The position numbers were made by a program, and so were the translations under genes. Below the pieces are notes generated by a model. The model was not told where the DNA came from. It worked only from the letters and a program-made list of their open reading frames with translations, and made no database searches. 64,000 bases of DNA from a virus: IMG/VR virus record IMGVR_UViG_3300024262_000020, positions 23,616-87,615 of that record. One strand, given 5' to 3'. Of this stretch, positions 25,033 through 31,301 are shown piece by piece. The first letter of the stretch is position 1. Each line of letters starts with the position of its first letter.

Positions 25033-25121
25033 TGGAGAGACAGGGATTCGAACCCTGGGAACCCGTTAAGGTTCAATAGTTTTCAAGACTATCTCATTAA
25101 ACCTGACTCTGACACCTCTCC
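25033..25121 (-). tRNA. tRNA-Ser(UGA)
   Basis: 89 nt, class II with a long variable arm. Acceptor GGAGAGG/TCTCTCC, anticodon stem ATAGT/ACTAT with loop CTTGAAA (anticodon UGA), T arm CAGGG-TTCGAAT-CCCTG. The discriminator A is followed by an encoded CCA. First of three serine tRNAs in a row. Confidence 0.85.
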
Positions 25122-25126
25122 ATTTG

Positions 25127-25212
25127 CAGTAGGTATTGGATTCGAACCAATGGTACAGTTTCCCGTACTCTTGCTTTCCAAGCAAGTGCGATGACCGCTC
25201 TGCCAACCTACT
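25127..25212 (-). tRNA. tRNA-Ser(GGA)
   Basis: 86 nt, class II. Perfect acceptor AGTAGGT/ACCTACT, anticodon stem CTTGC/GCAAG with loop TTGGAAA (anticodon GGA), variable arm AGTAC-GGGAAACT-GTACC, T arm ATTGG-TTCGAAT-CCAAT. No encoded CCA. Confidence 0.85.
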
Positions 25213-25218
25213 ATACAC

Positions 25219-25278
25219 AGAATACTATTTGGTTTCAAATTAAAAGTTTGAGTTTTTGTAGTTTGCTGTTAGTATTCT
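25219..25278 (-). tRNA. Degenerate or armless tRNA-like element, anticodon UUU
   Basis: 60 nt. The ends AGAATACT and AGTATTCT pair over 8 bp, and a perfect anticodon-like arm TCAAA-CTTTTAA-TTTGA presents UUU (Lys). There is no T arm and no clear D stem. The outer sequence is shared with the element at 26451-26545. It is either a decayed tRNA or a minimal tRNA-like RNA. Confidence 0.35.
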
Positions 25279-25281
25279 TTG

Positions 25282-25367
25282 CGGAGAGCATCGGAGTCGA
25301 ACCGAATACAGTTTCCCGTACACTTTGCTTAGCAGGCAAGCCCTATCACCGTTTAGGTTTACTCTCC
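25282..25367 (-). tRNA. tRNA-Ser(GCU)
   Basis: 86 nt, class II. Acceptor GGAGAGT/GCTCTCC, anticodon arm loop CTGCTAA (GCU), long variable arm, T arm ending in TTCGACT. The last 22 bases of the HNH endonuclease gene (25346-25367) lie inside its 5' end, so processing of the tRNA would remove the 3' end of that coding region. Confidence 0.82.
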
Positions 25368-26079
25368 ATATTATTTTCGTATTTTTTTAACCATTTTCTT
25401 ATTGTATTATCACTTACACCATATTTTTTACCAGTTTTTGTAAAATTCGTTTTTTCTATATCGTTTAGCAATTGTTCATAAGATGGTCTATTTTTCACCT
25501 TTCTTTGTTTTATATTGTGACAATCAAAACACATTTCATTTTTTTTTAAAATTTTTTTACCACATTGACATCGATTAATTTCTTGTAATTTTTTTACTTT
25601 TTTTACCTTTACATTCCTTTTTTTACTTGCGTATGTGTCAGTTTGTGTGTGGCAATTTGGACATAAAAAACACAAATTTTCAATTCTATTATCATTATTT
25701 ATCCCATTTTTGTGTTCTAATTGTAATGACAATTTTTCATTCATCCATTCACCTATATTTTTACATTTTTCGCATTTATATTCAATTAAATTTTGTTTAA
25801 TTATTCTTGCTTTTAACCGTTGTCTTGAATATGTTGAATTTTCAACAAAAACTTTTGAATTTTCAAATGCTGCTTGATATCCGCCACTTCCGTAGTGATT
25901 ATATTTTGGGATTTCTATATTGTTATTTTGACAATAATTTTTAAAAGTTTGATATCCACCACTACCATTTGTATTATATCCTATTTTATTTAAGACTTCT
26001 CTTAATGATTTCGATTCATTTAAAAGATTTTCAATATTCTCAACTCCAAAAATTTCTATTTTATTCATTTTATTCATCT
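25346..26079 (-). CDS. HNH homing endonuclease
   Basis: 244 residues from ATG 26079; the longer form from 26110 would include the AT-only promoter motif and is unlikely. Two Cys pairs (Y-K-C-E-K-C and L-C-P-N-C-H) frame the HNH core L-E-H-K-N-G-I-N-N-D-N-R. A second C-x-C/C-x-x-C cluster follows, and the C-terminus (Y-G-V-S-D-N-T-I-R-K-W-L) is a helix-turn-helix. Such enzymes cut allelic sites lacking the insertion. The stop codon lies inside the tRNA-Ser(GCU) gene, which marks the tRNA as the likely insertion neighbour. Confidence 0.8.
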
Positions 26080-26087
26080 TTTTATTG

Positions 26088-26104
26088 TATATATAAAAAT
26101 TTGA
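26088..26104 (-). promoter_or_regulatory. AT-only phage promoter-like motif
   Basis: TTTTTATATATACAATA on the minus strand, about 10 bases before the HNH ATG at 26079. It decides the start choice for that gene. Confidence 0.45.
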
Positions 26105-26126
26105 ACCCATTTTTTAGTTTTGATGG

Positions 26127-26197
26127 CACGCCTACCAAGATTCGAACTCGGACCAGGACTTTTGGAGAGTCACATGCTACCGTTACACCATAGACGT
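26127..26197 (-). tRNA. tRNA-Trp(CCA)
   Basis: 71 nt. Acceptor ACGTCTA/TAGGCGT, anticodon loop CTCCAAA (CCA), T arm CCGAG-TTCGAAT-CTTGG. The discriminator G is followed by an encoded CCA. Normal class I shape. Confidence 0.82.
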
Positions 26198-26209
26198 ATT
26201 TTGTTCTTG

Positions 26210-26282
26210 TCGGTTAGGTGAGACTCGAACTCACTATCATCGCATTAAAAGTGCGAGGCTTGACCTGTTAAGCTGCTAACCG
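26210..26282 (-). tRNA. tRNA-Lys(UUU)
   Basis: 73 nt. Perfect acceptor CGGTTAG/CTAACCG, anticodon stem TCGCA/TGCGA with loop CTTTTAA (UUU), T arm GTGAG-TTCGAGT-CTCAC. Normal class I shape; suits the AAA-rich codon use of this genome. Confidence 0.87.
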
Positions 26283-26361
26283 TGTTGTCTGCTTCAATTT
26301 ATCATAGCCAAGGATAATAAATTGTCTTAATTGGTTCCCGCCAAACAGACATAGTTTTGAG

Positions 26362-26437
26362 TGGAACCTACCAGAGTTGAACTGGTGCCTCTGGTTTTTC
26401 AGACCAGTGTACGAACGACCACCTATACGAAGGTTCC
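26362..26437 (-). tRNA. tRNA-Phe(GAA)
   Basis: 76 nt. Perfect acceptor GGAACCT/AGGTTCC, anticodon stem CTGGT/ACCAG with loop CTGAAAA (GAA), T arm CACCAG-TTCAACT-CTGG. Class I shape with a larger D loop. Confidence 0.85.
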
Positions 26438-26450
26438 ATAAAAACTTTAC

Positions 26451-26545
26451 AGAATACGGACTCATTTCTGAGTTTTGAGGAATTGAACCCCTATAACAAA
26501 ATTTCAGTTTGTGTTTTACCATTTGGTGTTTGCTGAAAGTATTCT
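26451..26545 (-). tRNA. Degenerate tRNA-Phe-like element
   Basis: 95 nt. The ends AGAATAC and GTATTCT pair over 7 bp. Anticodon-like arm ACAAA-CTGAAAT-TTTGT (GAA) and a partial T arm AGGGG-TTCAATT-CCTC are visible. An extra hairpin ACTCA-GAAA-TGAGT sits between the T arm and the acceptor, so it is not a normal tRNA. It shares its outer sequence with 25219-25278. Confidence 0.35.
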
Positions 26546-26556
26546 TTAAAAGTTTG

Positions 26557-26640
26557 TCCGCCTGGGAGGATTCGAACCCCCGTTGTTGTTTCCAACCCTG
26601 ATTAAAAGTCAGGAGCATAAGCCAACTCTGCCACAGACGG
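26557..26640 (-). tRNA. Class II-shaped tRNA with Lys anticodon (UUU)
   Basis: 84 nt. Acceptor CCGTCTG/CAGGCGG, D arm TGGCAGAGTTGGCTTATGC of Ser/Leu style, anticodon stem CCTGA/TCAGG with loop CTTTTAA (UUU). A long variable arm GTTG-GAAA-CAAC and T arm GGGGG-TTCGAAT-CCTCC complete it. Lys tRNAs normally lack a long variable arm, so the body looks Ser/Leu-like and the anticodon arm Lys-like. Which amino acid it carries is unclear. Confidence 0.7.
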
Positions 26641-26703
26641 ATATTGGTAGATTTGCATTTTCTTCCGAAGAATGTGGGAATGATACTACCATAAAACCAC
26701 AAG

Positions 26704-26778
26704 TGCGCCTGGTAGGATTCGAACCTACAACCCACAGGGTAAAAACCTGTTGCTCTGCGCTTTTGGAGCTACAGACGC
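26704..26778 (-). tRNA. tRNA-Lys(UUU), second copy
   Basis: 75 nt, class I. Acceptor GCGTCTG/CAGGCGC, D arm GCTCCAAAAGCGCAGAGC, anticodon stem ACAGG/CCTGT with loop TTTTTAC (UUU), T arm GTAGG-TTCGAAT-CCTAC. Position 38 is C, also seen in the unusual tRNAs at 27058 and 27931. Confidence 0.75.
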
Positions 26779-26793
26779 TTGTTATTCAATTTG

Positions 26794-26875
26794 TGCGCCC
26801 AGTAGGAATCGAACCTACGTTGATGTTTCCATCCCTGATTAAGAGTCAGGAGCATAGCCGCTCTGCCACGGACGC
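26794..26875 (-). tRNA. Class II-shaped tRNA with Lys anticodon (CUU)
   Basis: 82 nt. Acceptor GCGTCCG/TGGGCGC, D arm TGGCAGAGCGGCTATGC, anticodon stem CCTGA/TCAGG with loop CTCTTAA (CUU), long variable arm GATG-GAAA-CATC, T arm GTAGG-TTCGATT-CCTAC. It is a sister of the 26557 tRNA, with the same mismatch of body and anticodon identity. Confidence 0.7.
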
Positions 26876-26877
26876 AT

Positions 26878-26945
26878 ATTGTTAGACACAGGTACTCCCG
26901 AACAGGGGAATTGATTTTTATAGCCACTTCGGGACGACTAACAAT
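26878..26945 (-). ncRNA. Nested hairpin element between tRNAs
   Basis: Perfect outer stem ATTGTTAG/CTAACAAT (8 bp) and inner stem CCCGAA/TTCGGG, with no anticodon or T-loop signature. It lies exactly in the gap between the CUU and GUG tRNAs, so it could guide processing or be a remnant of a tRNA. Confidence 0.45.
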
Positions 26946-26951
26946 TTTTTG

Positions 26952-27023
26952 GGTGTAACCTCGGTATTGATCCGAGTTCTCTAGATTCACAGTCTAGCAC
27001 ATCACCTTAATGCTTGAAACACC
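26952..27023 (-). tRNA. tRNA-His(GUG)
   Basis: 72 nt with G at position -1. Anticodon stem CTAGA/TCTAG, loop CTGTGAA (GUG), T arm CTCGG-ATCAATA-CCGAG, D stem GCA/TGC. The acceptor GTGTTTC/GTTACAC has two T-T mismatches, so it is weaker than normal. Discriminator C is right for His. Confidence 0.7.
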
Positions 27024-27028
27024 ATATG

Positions 27029-27054
27029 AATTCGCAATTCGTGAATTGCGAATT
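27029..27054. repeat. Perfect 12-bp palindrome
   Basis: AATTCGCAATTC and GAATTGCGAATT separated by GT. No U tract follows, so it is not a normal terminator. It lies between the His tRNA and the 27058 tRNA; it may be a processing signal or a protein site. Confidence 0.6.
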
Positions 27055-27057
27055 ATG

Positions 27058-27144
27058 CACACCCGTAGGGATTCGAACCCTCACCTATATTGCTACTCAA
27101 AAGAACGGGGTTGGAGCCCGCAGGTCACGCCAATGAGCGGATGT
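27058..27144 (-). tRNA. Class II-shaped tRNA with Trp anticodon (CCA)
   Basis: 87 nt. Acceptor ACATCCG/CGGGTGT pairs fully, anticodon stem GCGGG/CCCGT with loop CTCCAAC (CCA), a long variable region of about 20 bases, T arm GAGGG-TTCGAAT-CCCTA. The D arm is irregular. A second Trp-type anticodon with a long variable region is unexpected. Confidence 0.55.
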
Positions 27145-27151
27145 ATTTTGG

Positions 27152-27224
27152 TGGAGAACTCAGGTTACGCTCCTGATCCTCTGGTTTTTCAGACCAGTGC
27201 TTCTACTAAGTTAGCTTCTTCTCC
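27152..27224 (-). tRNA. tRNA-Phe(GAA), second copy with odd T loop
   Basis: 73 nt. Acceptor GGAGAAG/GTTCTCC (last pair mismatched), anticodon stem CTGGT/ACCAG with loop CTGAAAA (GAA), T stem TCAGG/CCTGA around AGCGTAA instead of the usual TTCGAAT. CCA is encoded after discriminator A. The GIY-YIG gene ends one base upstream of its 5' end. Confidence 0.65.
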
Positions 27225-27225
27225 A

Positions 27226-27876
27226 TTATTTTATTTTTCTACCTTTTATCCAACCTGATGATAGATATTTTTCTAAATCTTCTTTTCTAATTTTAATACT
27301 TTTGTCTTTATTCATAACCCAACAAGTTCCAAATTGTGAATTTTTCTCTCCTTTTTGTTTAATTGAATTTTTCTCTCCTATTTTTCTTTTTGTTTCTTCA
27401 GAATGTTTTTTATCATTCCAATTATAAAAATATAATTTTTCCCTTACACCATCATCATATTGTTTCAATAATGCAATTTTTATACTATTACATTTCTTTT
27501 TATACCATTCTTTGTCATTTTCTTTAAGCCATTTTTGTTTTTCATTTGATTTATCTGCATTTTTTCTTTGTTCTTCTGATGAAAATCCACCAAATCCCCC
27601 CGTTCTTAAATTCATACAATTTTTATCTGATATTACATTTTCGTTTACAAATTCTTTTTCTTTTTCTAATAATGCATCTCTATCGTCAAAGAATTCTATT
27701 ATTTCTATTTTAAAATTTTCTTCACCATATTTATTTATACTTCTTCTTAAATATTTTCCTGAGCCTAAATAACCATCTTTTAAGTTTTTTGTACTATGTA
27801 CTCCATAATAATATTTATTATTTATCAAATTTGTCGTCTTATAGAAAAAATGATATTTTTTTGATTTTTTTGTCAT
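27226..27876 (-). CDS. GIY-YIG homing endonuclease
   Basis: 216 residues. The N-terminal Y-Y-G-V-H-S-T, Y-L-G-S-G-K-Y-L and K-Y-G-E-E-N-F elements are those of phage GIY-YIG (Seg-like) nucleases, with the catalytic Tyr, Arg (R-R-S-I) and Glu in order. The middle E-E-Q-R-K-N-A and E-E-T-K-R-K-I-G are NUMOD-type DNA-binding helices. It lies inside the tRNA cluster, ending next to tRNA-Phe, with an AT-only motif (TTTAATATATACAAATAAAA) upstream. A mobile gene that uses the tRNA locus as home. Confidence 0.85.
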   Translation of the reverse strand: MTKKSKKYHFFYKTTNLINNKYYYGVHSTKNLKDGYLGSGKYLRRSINKYGEENFKIEIIEFFDDRDALLEKEKEFVNENVISDKNCMNLRTGGFGGFSSEEQRKNADKSNEKQKWLKENDKEWYKKKCNSIKIALLKQYDDGVREKLYFYNWNDKKHSEETKRKIGEKNSIKQKGEKNSQFGTCWVMNKDKSIKIRKEDLEKYLSSGWIKGRKIK

Positions 27877-27930
27877 TTTTAATCTTTTTTATTTGTATAT
27901 ATTAAATAAAAAAGATTAAAAATGACCCGT

Positions 27931-28018
27931 GGTGTTAGACGGGACTCGAACCCGCAAGGAATTTTACTTCACCAGAGTCACAATCTGGACCGTTAGCCTA
28001 TTACGGAACTACTAACAC
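27931..28018 (-). tRNA. Class II-shaped tRNA with His anticodon (GUG)
   Basis: 88 nt. Perfect acceptor GTGTTAG/CTAACAC, anticodon stem CCAGA/TCTGG with loop TTGTGAC (GUG), a variable region of about 17 bases, T arm GCGGG-TTCGAGT-CCCGT. Position -1 is T, not the G that His tRNAs need. Body and anticodon identities again disagree. Confidence 0.65.
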
Positions 28019-28020
28019 AG

Positions 28021-28108
28021 CGGAAAGTGGAGGACTCGATCCCCACCCGATTTAACGAGACCTTGTTTTCAAGACAAGTCGCACCTCCATGGCACTGCTT
28101 CACTTTCC
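28021..28108 (-). tRNA. tRNA-Ser(UGA), second copy
   Basis: 88 nt, class II. Perfect acceptor GGAAAGT/ACTTTCC, anticodon stem CTTGT/ACAAG with loop CTTGAAA (UGA), long variable arm, T loop ATCGAGT. First tRNA of the array in transcription order; the bidirectional terminator at 28151 lies upstream. Confidence 0.8.
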
Positions 28109-28150
28109 AATTATTTCAAGATGTCAAAGAACAAAAGTTCACTAAAGTAA

Positions 28151-28180
28151 AAAAACCTGAACTTTTAAGTTCAGGTTTTT
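28151..28180. terminator. Bidirectional terminator hairpin
   Basis: AAAAACCTGAACTT paired with AAGTTCAGGTTTTT and T runs on both sides. It separates the 28365 gene region from the tRNA array. A partial copy of one arm (AAACCTGAACTT) recurs at about 28229-28240. Confidence 0.8.
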
Positions 28181-28364
28181 CCTTTTATCTTATATGAAAA
28201 ATTTTTATTTCATATGATTTGAATAAGGCATAATAAACCTGAACTTGGTTTTGTGTGAACTAAACCAGAACGAAAATTTACTATGTTTACTTATTGCCAT
28301 CATTTTAGATTTCTCCTATTTTTTTGTTTATATATTTTAATTTTAAAGTCTCTTTTTTCTATTT
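28181..28364 (-). other. Intergenic stretch with a doubtful 32-codon frame
   Basis: No clear gene. A minus-strand frame at 28205-28303 (MMAISKHSKFSFW start) has a TAGGAGAAA ribosome-site-like sequence and an AT-rich AAATATATAAAC motif upstream, but its sequence overlaps the repeated terminator arm, so I do not call it as a gene. A hairpin (ATATGAAA...TTTCATAT) lies near 28193-28216. Confidence 0.3.
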
Positions 28365-28508
28365 TTACAATTCTCTTACTTCTTCAATTGTTTCTTCGAT
28401 TTCTGTTATTTCATAACCTCTTTCTTCTTCCCAGTTTAAAAAGTTGTAATAATTACCTGTATGGTCTAAATAATCCAACAATTCGTTTAACAATTCTTCT
28501 CTATCCAT
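28365..28508 (-). CDS. Small acidic early protein (47 aa)
   Basis: M-D-R-E-E-L-L-N-E-L-L-D-Y-L start, then E-I-E-E-T-I-E-E-V-R-E-L at the end; strongly acidic and helical. A perfect host-type promoter box lies at 28537-28545. Small acidic early proteins often bind host proteins, but nothing specific can be said. Confidence 0.5.
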   Translation of the reverse strand: MDREELLNELLDYLDHTGNYYNFLNWEEERGYEITEIEETIEEVREL

Positions 28509-28536
28509 TTTTATTAATTTATTTTTTAATTAGACT

Positions 28537-28545
28537 GCAAATATA
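28537..28545 (-). promoter_or_regulatory. Host-type promoter (-7 box TATATTTGC)
   Basis: Exact TAnnTTTGC box, 29 bases upstream of the 28508 ATG. Confidence 0.68.
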
Positions 28546-28580
28546 CGACTATTTATGATAAAAAAAAGTTTTTGTTTAAT

Positions 28581-29072
28581 TTATTTGAAAATTTTATACA
28601 TTTTATTTTCAAATCCTATTGTTGCGTTGTATAATTCTTTGTTATTCATATAATCATTTTCATCATATCTACCAATAATTTCTATTGATGAACCTTTACC
28701 TGCGTTTGGACCGTCACAAAATAGTAGAAATTCATATCCCATATATTCAAATTTCCAAATTTTATAAAAAAATTCACCTCTGAAAGTGCCATTTTGTTGT
28801 CCAAATTGTTTTTTTGCTTTATTATAATCAATTCCGTGTATAACATGATTATATTCCATTTGATCTTGGAATTGTTTTTTTGTTCTTGGTCGTCTTTGTG
28901 CATATTTAGAATTCCATACAATATTCCAAATATTCATAGTGTTAATATTTTCCACGTTAATTTTACCAGGTATATGTGTGAGAACACCATCACCATCTGC
29001 TCCACCTTCAGTTGTGGTTTTATTTATTAAATTCTTTCCAATTTGTTTAATGTGATCTCTAAATGATTTCAT
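28581..29072 (-). CDS. Hypothetical protein (163 aa), possible weak tag
   Basis: Starts MKSFRDHIKQIGKNLINK, a loose match to the capsid-tag pattern (M-K-S-F-x-x-H/F-I). A Gly-rich stretch (T-E-G-G-A-D-G-D-G) is followed by an alpha/beta domain with W-K-F-E-Y-M-G-Y-E-F-L-L-F-C-D-G. It directly follows the 29074 gene. No known family. Confidence 0.5.
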   Translation of the reverse strand: MKSFRDHIKQIGKNLINKTTTEGGADGDGVLTHIPGKINVENINTMNIWNIVWNSKYAQRRPRTKKQFQDQMEYNHVIHGIDYNKAKKQFGQQNGTFRGEFFYKIWKFEYMGYEFLLFCDGPNAGKGSSIEIIGRYDENDYMNNKELYNATIGFENKMYKIFK

Positions 29073-29073
29073 A

Positions 29074-29397
29074 TTATTCTTTAATTTTAAAATTAAATGT
29101 TGTGTAGTTAGAATCTTTTGGTGTTGATATTACTTCATATCCATTATATTCAGCGGCTTTCAAAAATTTTATAATAAATTCTTGTTTTAGTTGTTCGTTT
29201 GGTAATGTAAATGGTGGTGACAATTTGCCTGGTTTTAAACCATAACTATTTATTAATTTAAAAGCCTTTTCAATAACTCCATCGTATTCTTCGGGAGTAT
29301 ATTTTCTTTCCCAACCTCTTAACATATTGACTAACTTTATAAAGTTATAAGAATTTTTAATAAAATTTTCATTGAACATTTTCCAGTTGTGTAACAT
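29074..29397 (-). CDS. Tagged protein of unknown function (107 aa)
   Basis: Starts MLHNWKMFNENF, with F-N-E at residues 8-10 like the shared tag. The rest is helical then beta. An AT-only motif (AATATATAAAATAAAA) lies upstream at about 29401-29420. It is one gene of a minus-strand chain. No domain recognised. Confidence 0.5.
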   Translation of the reverse strand: MLHNWKMFNENFIKNSYNFIKLVNMLRGWERKYTPEEYDGVIEKAFKLINSYGLKPGKLSPPFTLPNEQLKQEFIIKFLKAAEYNGYEVISTPKDSNYTTFNFKIKE

Positions 29398-29413
29398 AAT
29401 TATTATTTTTATT

Positions 29414-29914
29414 TTATATATTATTAATTGTTTCTAATTTCTTTTTTCTTATTAATTTAATATTTGTTTCTTCAGTGATTTTTTCACCATTTTGTTTTTT
29501 AAATTCTACCTTAATTTTATAAGGTTTATTATTTATTAGAAATAATGACACATAGAATCCACCTGTGGAACTTGTGGAAGGATTATATGTGAAAGTGGAT
29601 TTTTCACATATACCACCTATTAAACTAAGTACACAAGATTTTAAATTTTTGATAGTTGGTGTTGTTTTTCTATCTTGCCAAGTCCAATTAACTGATTTCA
29701 TATGATTCTCAACTGTTTCAAAATCAAATCTTTCTATAATATCCTCAAGTAAATCCCTTATATTGACTTTATCTATAAGTTTCCAATATTCTATTTCATA
29801 TAATGGTTCTAAATATGTTTCCCAGTAATTGTGCCAATTTTCATTTCTATCTTTATCAGTATATTTTTCTTGATAATCTTTAAAAGAAATTACATTTTTA
29901 TCGTCAATTTTCAT
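29414..29914 (-). CDS. Paralogue of the 6434 protein, with R-K-x-K-L tail (166 aa)
   Basis: Residues about 50-140 share I-I-E-R-F-D-F-E, N-W-T-W, T-P-T-I-K-N-L-K-S and S-S-T-G-G with the 6434-6787 product. An extra N-terminal part (1-48) is present. It ends I-R-K-K-K-L-E-T-I-N-N-I, the shared basic tail. This unnamed family occurs in several large phages as I recall it, but the function is unknown. Confidence 0.6.
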   Translation of the reverse strand: MKIDDKNVISFKDYQEKYTDKDRNENWHNYWETYLEPLYEIEYWKLIDKVNIRDLLEDIIERFDFETVENHMKSVNWTWQDRKTTPTIKNLKSCVLSLIGGICEKSTFTYNPSTSSTGGFYVSLFLINNKPYKIKVEFKKQNGEKITEETNIKLIRKKKLETINNI

Positions 29915-29916
29915 TT

Positions 29917-30120
29917 TTAATTTATTAATAGTTCATTTGAGATTACCCACCCACAATCGTCAACTAAGGTTGTGTCATATATTATACTGTAATCTTTATC
30001 AAGAGTTTCGATTGAATAATTTTTTCTTAATTTCTTAATGAAATTACATTCTTTTTTGGTATTTATACCGAACATGAGTTGTGCTATTTGCCAATCTTTT
30101 ATTTCTTCATTAATTTCCAT
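29917..30120 (-). CDS. Early-type hypothetical protein (67 aa)
   Basis: Starts MEINEEIKDWQIAQLMFG. Two short helices then a beta-like end (D-D-C-G-W-V-I-S-N-E). A host-type promoter box (TAATTTTGC, 30124-30132) lies immediately upstream. First gene of a short minus operon (29917, 29414). Confidence 0.5.
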   Translation of the reverse strand: MEINEEIKDWQIAQLMFGINTKKECNFIKKLRKNYSIETLDKDYSIIYDTTLVDDCGWVISNELLIN

Positions 30121-30123
30121 AAT

Positions 30124-30132
30124 GCAAAATTA
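30124..30132 (-). promoter_or_regulatory. Host-type promoter (-7 box TAATTTTGC)
   Basis: Matches TAnnTTTG with only 3 bases before the ATG at 30120, so the transcript would be nearly leaderless. Confidence 0.5.
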
Positions 30133-30144
30133 TGAAAAATATTT

Positions 30145-30345
30145 AATAAAAAAAATGGTTCCTAACCAGGTATTATTTCAACATAGTCGGTACCCTACTA
30201 CGAGAAACAATACCTATTAGGATCACTTGACATGATTCGGAATCAAACGGAAAGACTGGCAACTCTGTACCTCACCGATAGTTAAGTGTACGTTGACACA
30301 TCATTTTCGGTTTCTTATTGATTCACTTTCCAGTTATCACCTTAT
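30145..30345 (-). ncRNA. Candidate structured RNA with own promoter and U-run end
   Basis: No good reading frame. The strongest element is a long hairpin at 30160-30222: TCCTAA/TTAGGA plus AGGTATT/AATACCT and TTTC/GAAA, with an inner stem around GGGTACC. Upstream parts pair (AACTGGAAAG with CTTTCC) and TGATTCCGAATCA forms a dyad. The 3' end has GGTT-AGG-AACC followed by ATTTTTTTT. A palindromic AT-only motif (ATTAATATATATTAAT, about 30349-30364) lies at the 5' side. It resembles an independent RNA gene of about 200 nt; I recognise no family (not tmRNA, 6S or SRP by visible motifs). Confidence 0.5.
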
Positions 30346-30425
30346 ACCATTAATATATATTAATGCATGTAAGTCTTAAAAGTTTGCTAAATATTTTAAT
30401 ATATATGTAAAAGTAATTTATAGTG

Positions 30426-31301
30426 ATGAAAATTATAAGAGAATTTAAAGATTTTGGTAGAAAAATATATGAAACTAATGAAGAATGTCCTTTTCTTTTT
30501 ACAGAATCGTCAACTGATGAAGATTTCCATCAAGCAATATTAGATGTTGGTTATAATTGGTGGCAAGGTAGTGATGTAAAATCATATAGTGAAATGGTTT
30601 ATAAAATGGAGAAAGAATTTGGATATAAATTTGCGTTATTGATATTGTTAGGTAAATATAATCAACAGGTTGGTAATGGTGGACATATTCAATATTTTGA
30701 TAATGGTTATGCATCTGCGGGTAGTAGTGGATATGGTGGTAATCATAAAGATATTGAATTACATGAACAAATGATTGAATGGTTTAAGAAAGCAGGATTA
30801 GATGAAACTGAATTAGGTAAAAATATATTTGTTGTTATGGAGGATTCTGGTGATGTATTTGGACATTTAAGTGAGGGTGATGAAAGATGTGATGAATGTA
30901 ATGGAGATGGTGAAGTTGAAGAAGATTGTTATGAATGTGATCGTGGTGTGATTATGGATAGTTGTGGTAATTGTAGTGGTGAAGGTGAATATGAAGGTGA
31001 TGATGGTGAAATTGAAGATTGTCCTGAATGTAATGGTGAAGGTGAAATAGAACAAGATTGTCCTGAATGTGGTGGAGATGGTACTGTTTATAATTCTTGT
31101 GAAGAATGTGATGGTAGTGGTTATATAAATCCAGCAGATAGTTATTCAGGTGAGTTAGATAGATTAGATAGTAAATATTATAAGATTGATGGTTGGGAAG
31201 ATCATTTAAATAAGTTTGCAAAGGATATCATTATTGAAAAATATCCTGAAGAATGGGAAAAATTTAAAATAAGAAGAAGTGCAAATAAATATAATTTATG
31301 A
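30426..31301 (+). CDS. Tagged DnaJ-type zinc-finger protein with KYNL tail
   Basis: 291 residues from ATG 30426 (a GTG at 30423 adds one codon). N-terminus MKIIREFKDF resembles the shared tag. Residues about 155-240 contain a series of C-x-x-C-x-G-x-G motifs (C-N-G-D-G, C-S-G-E-G, C-N-G-E-G, C-G-G-D-G, C-D-G-S-G), a DnaJ-like zinc-finger ladder without a J domain. It ends N-K-Y-N-L and overlaps the next gene as ATGA. Such fingers bind unfolded proteins or act as scaffolds. First gene of the tagged cluster, with an AT-only motif upstream (30395-30410). Confidence 0.65.
   Translation: MKIIREFKDFGRKIYETNEECPFLFTESSTDEDFHQAILDVGYNWWQGSDVKSYSEMVYKMEKEFGYKFALLILLGKYNQQVGNGGHIQYFDNGYASAGSSGYGGNHKDIELHEQMIEWFKKAGLDETELGKNIFVVMEDSGDVFGHLSEGDERCDECNGDGEVEEDCYECDRGVIMDSCGNCSGEGEYEGDDGEIEDCPECNGEGEIEQDCPECGGDGTVYNSCEECDGSGYINPADSYSGELDRLDSKYYKIDGWEDHLNKFAKDIIIEKYPEEWEKFKIRRSANKYNL

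Noticed and set aside
28205-28303. 32-codon gene with ribosome-site-like sequence
   Set aside because: Part of it repeats the terminator arm and there is no conservation evidence; left as a doubtful frame.
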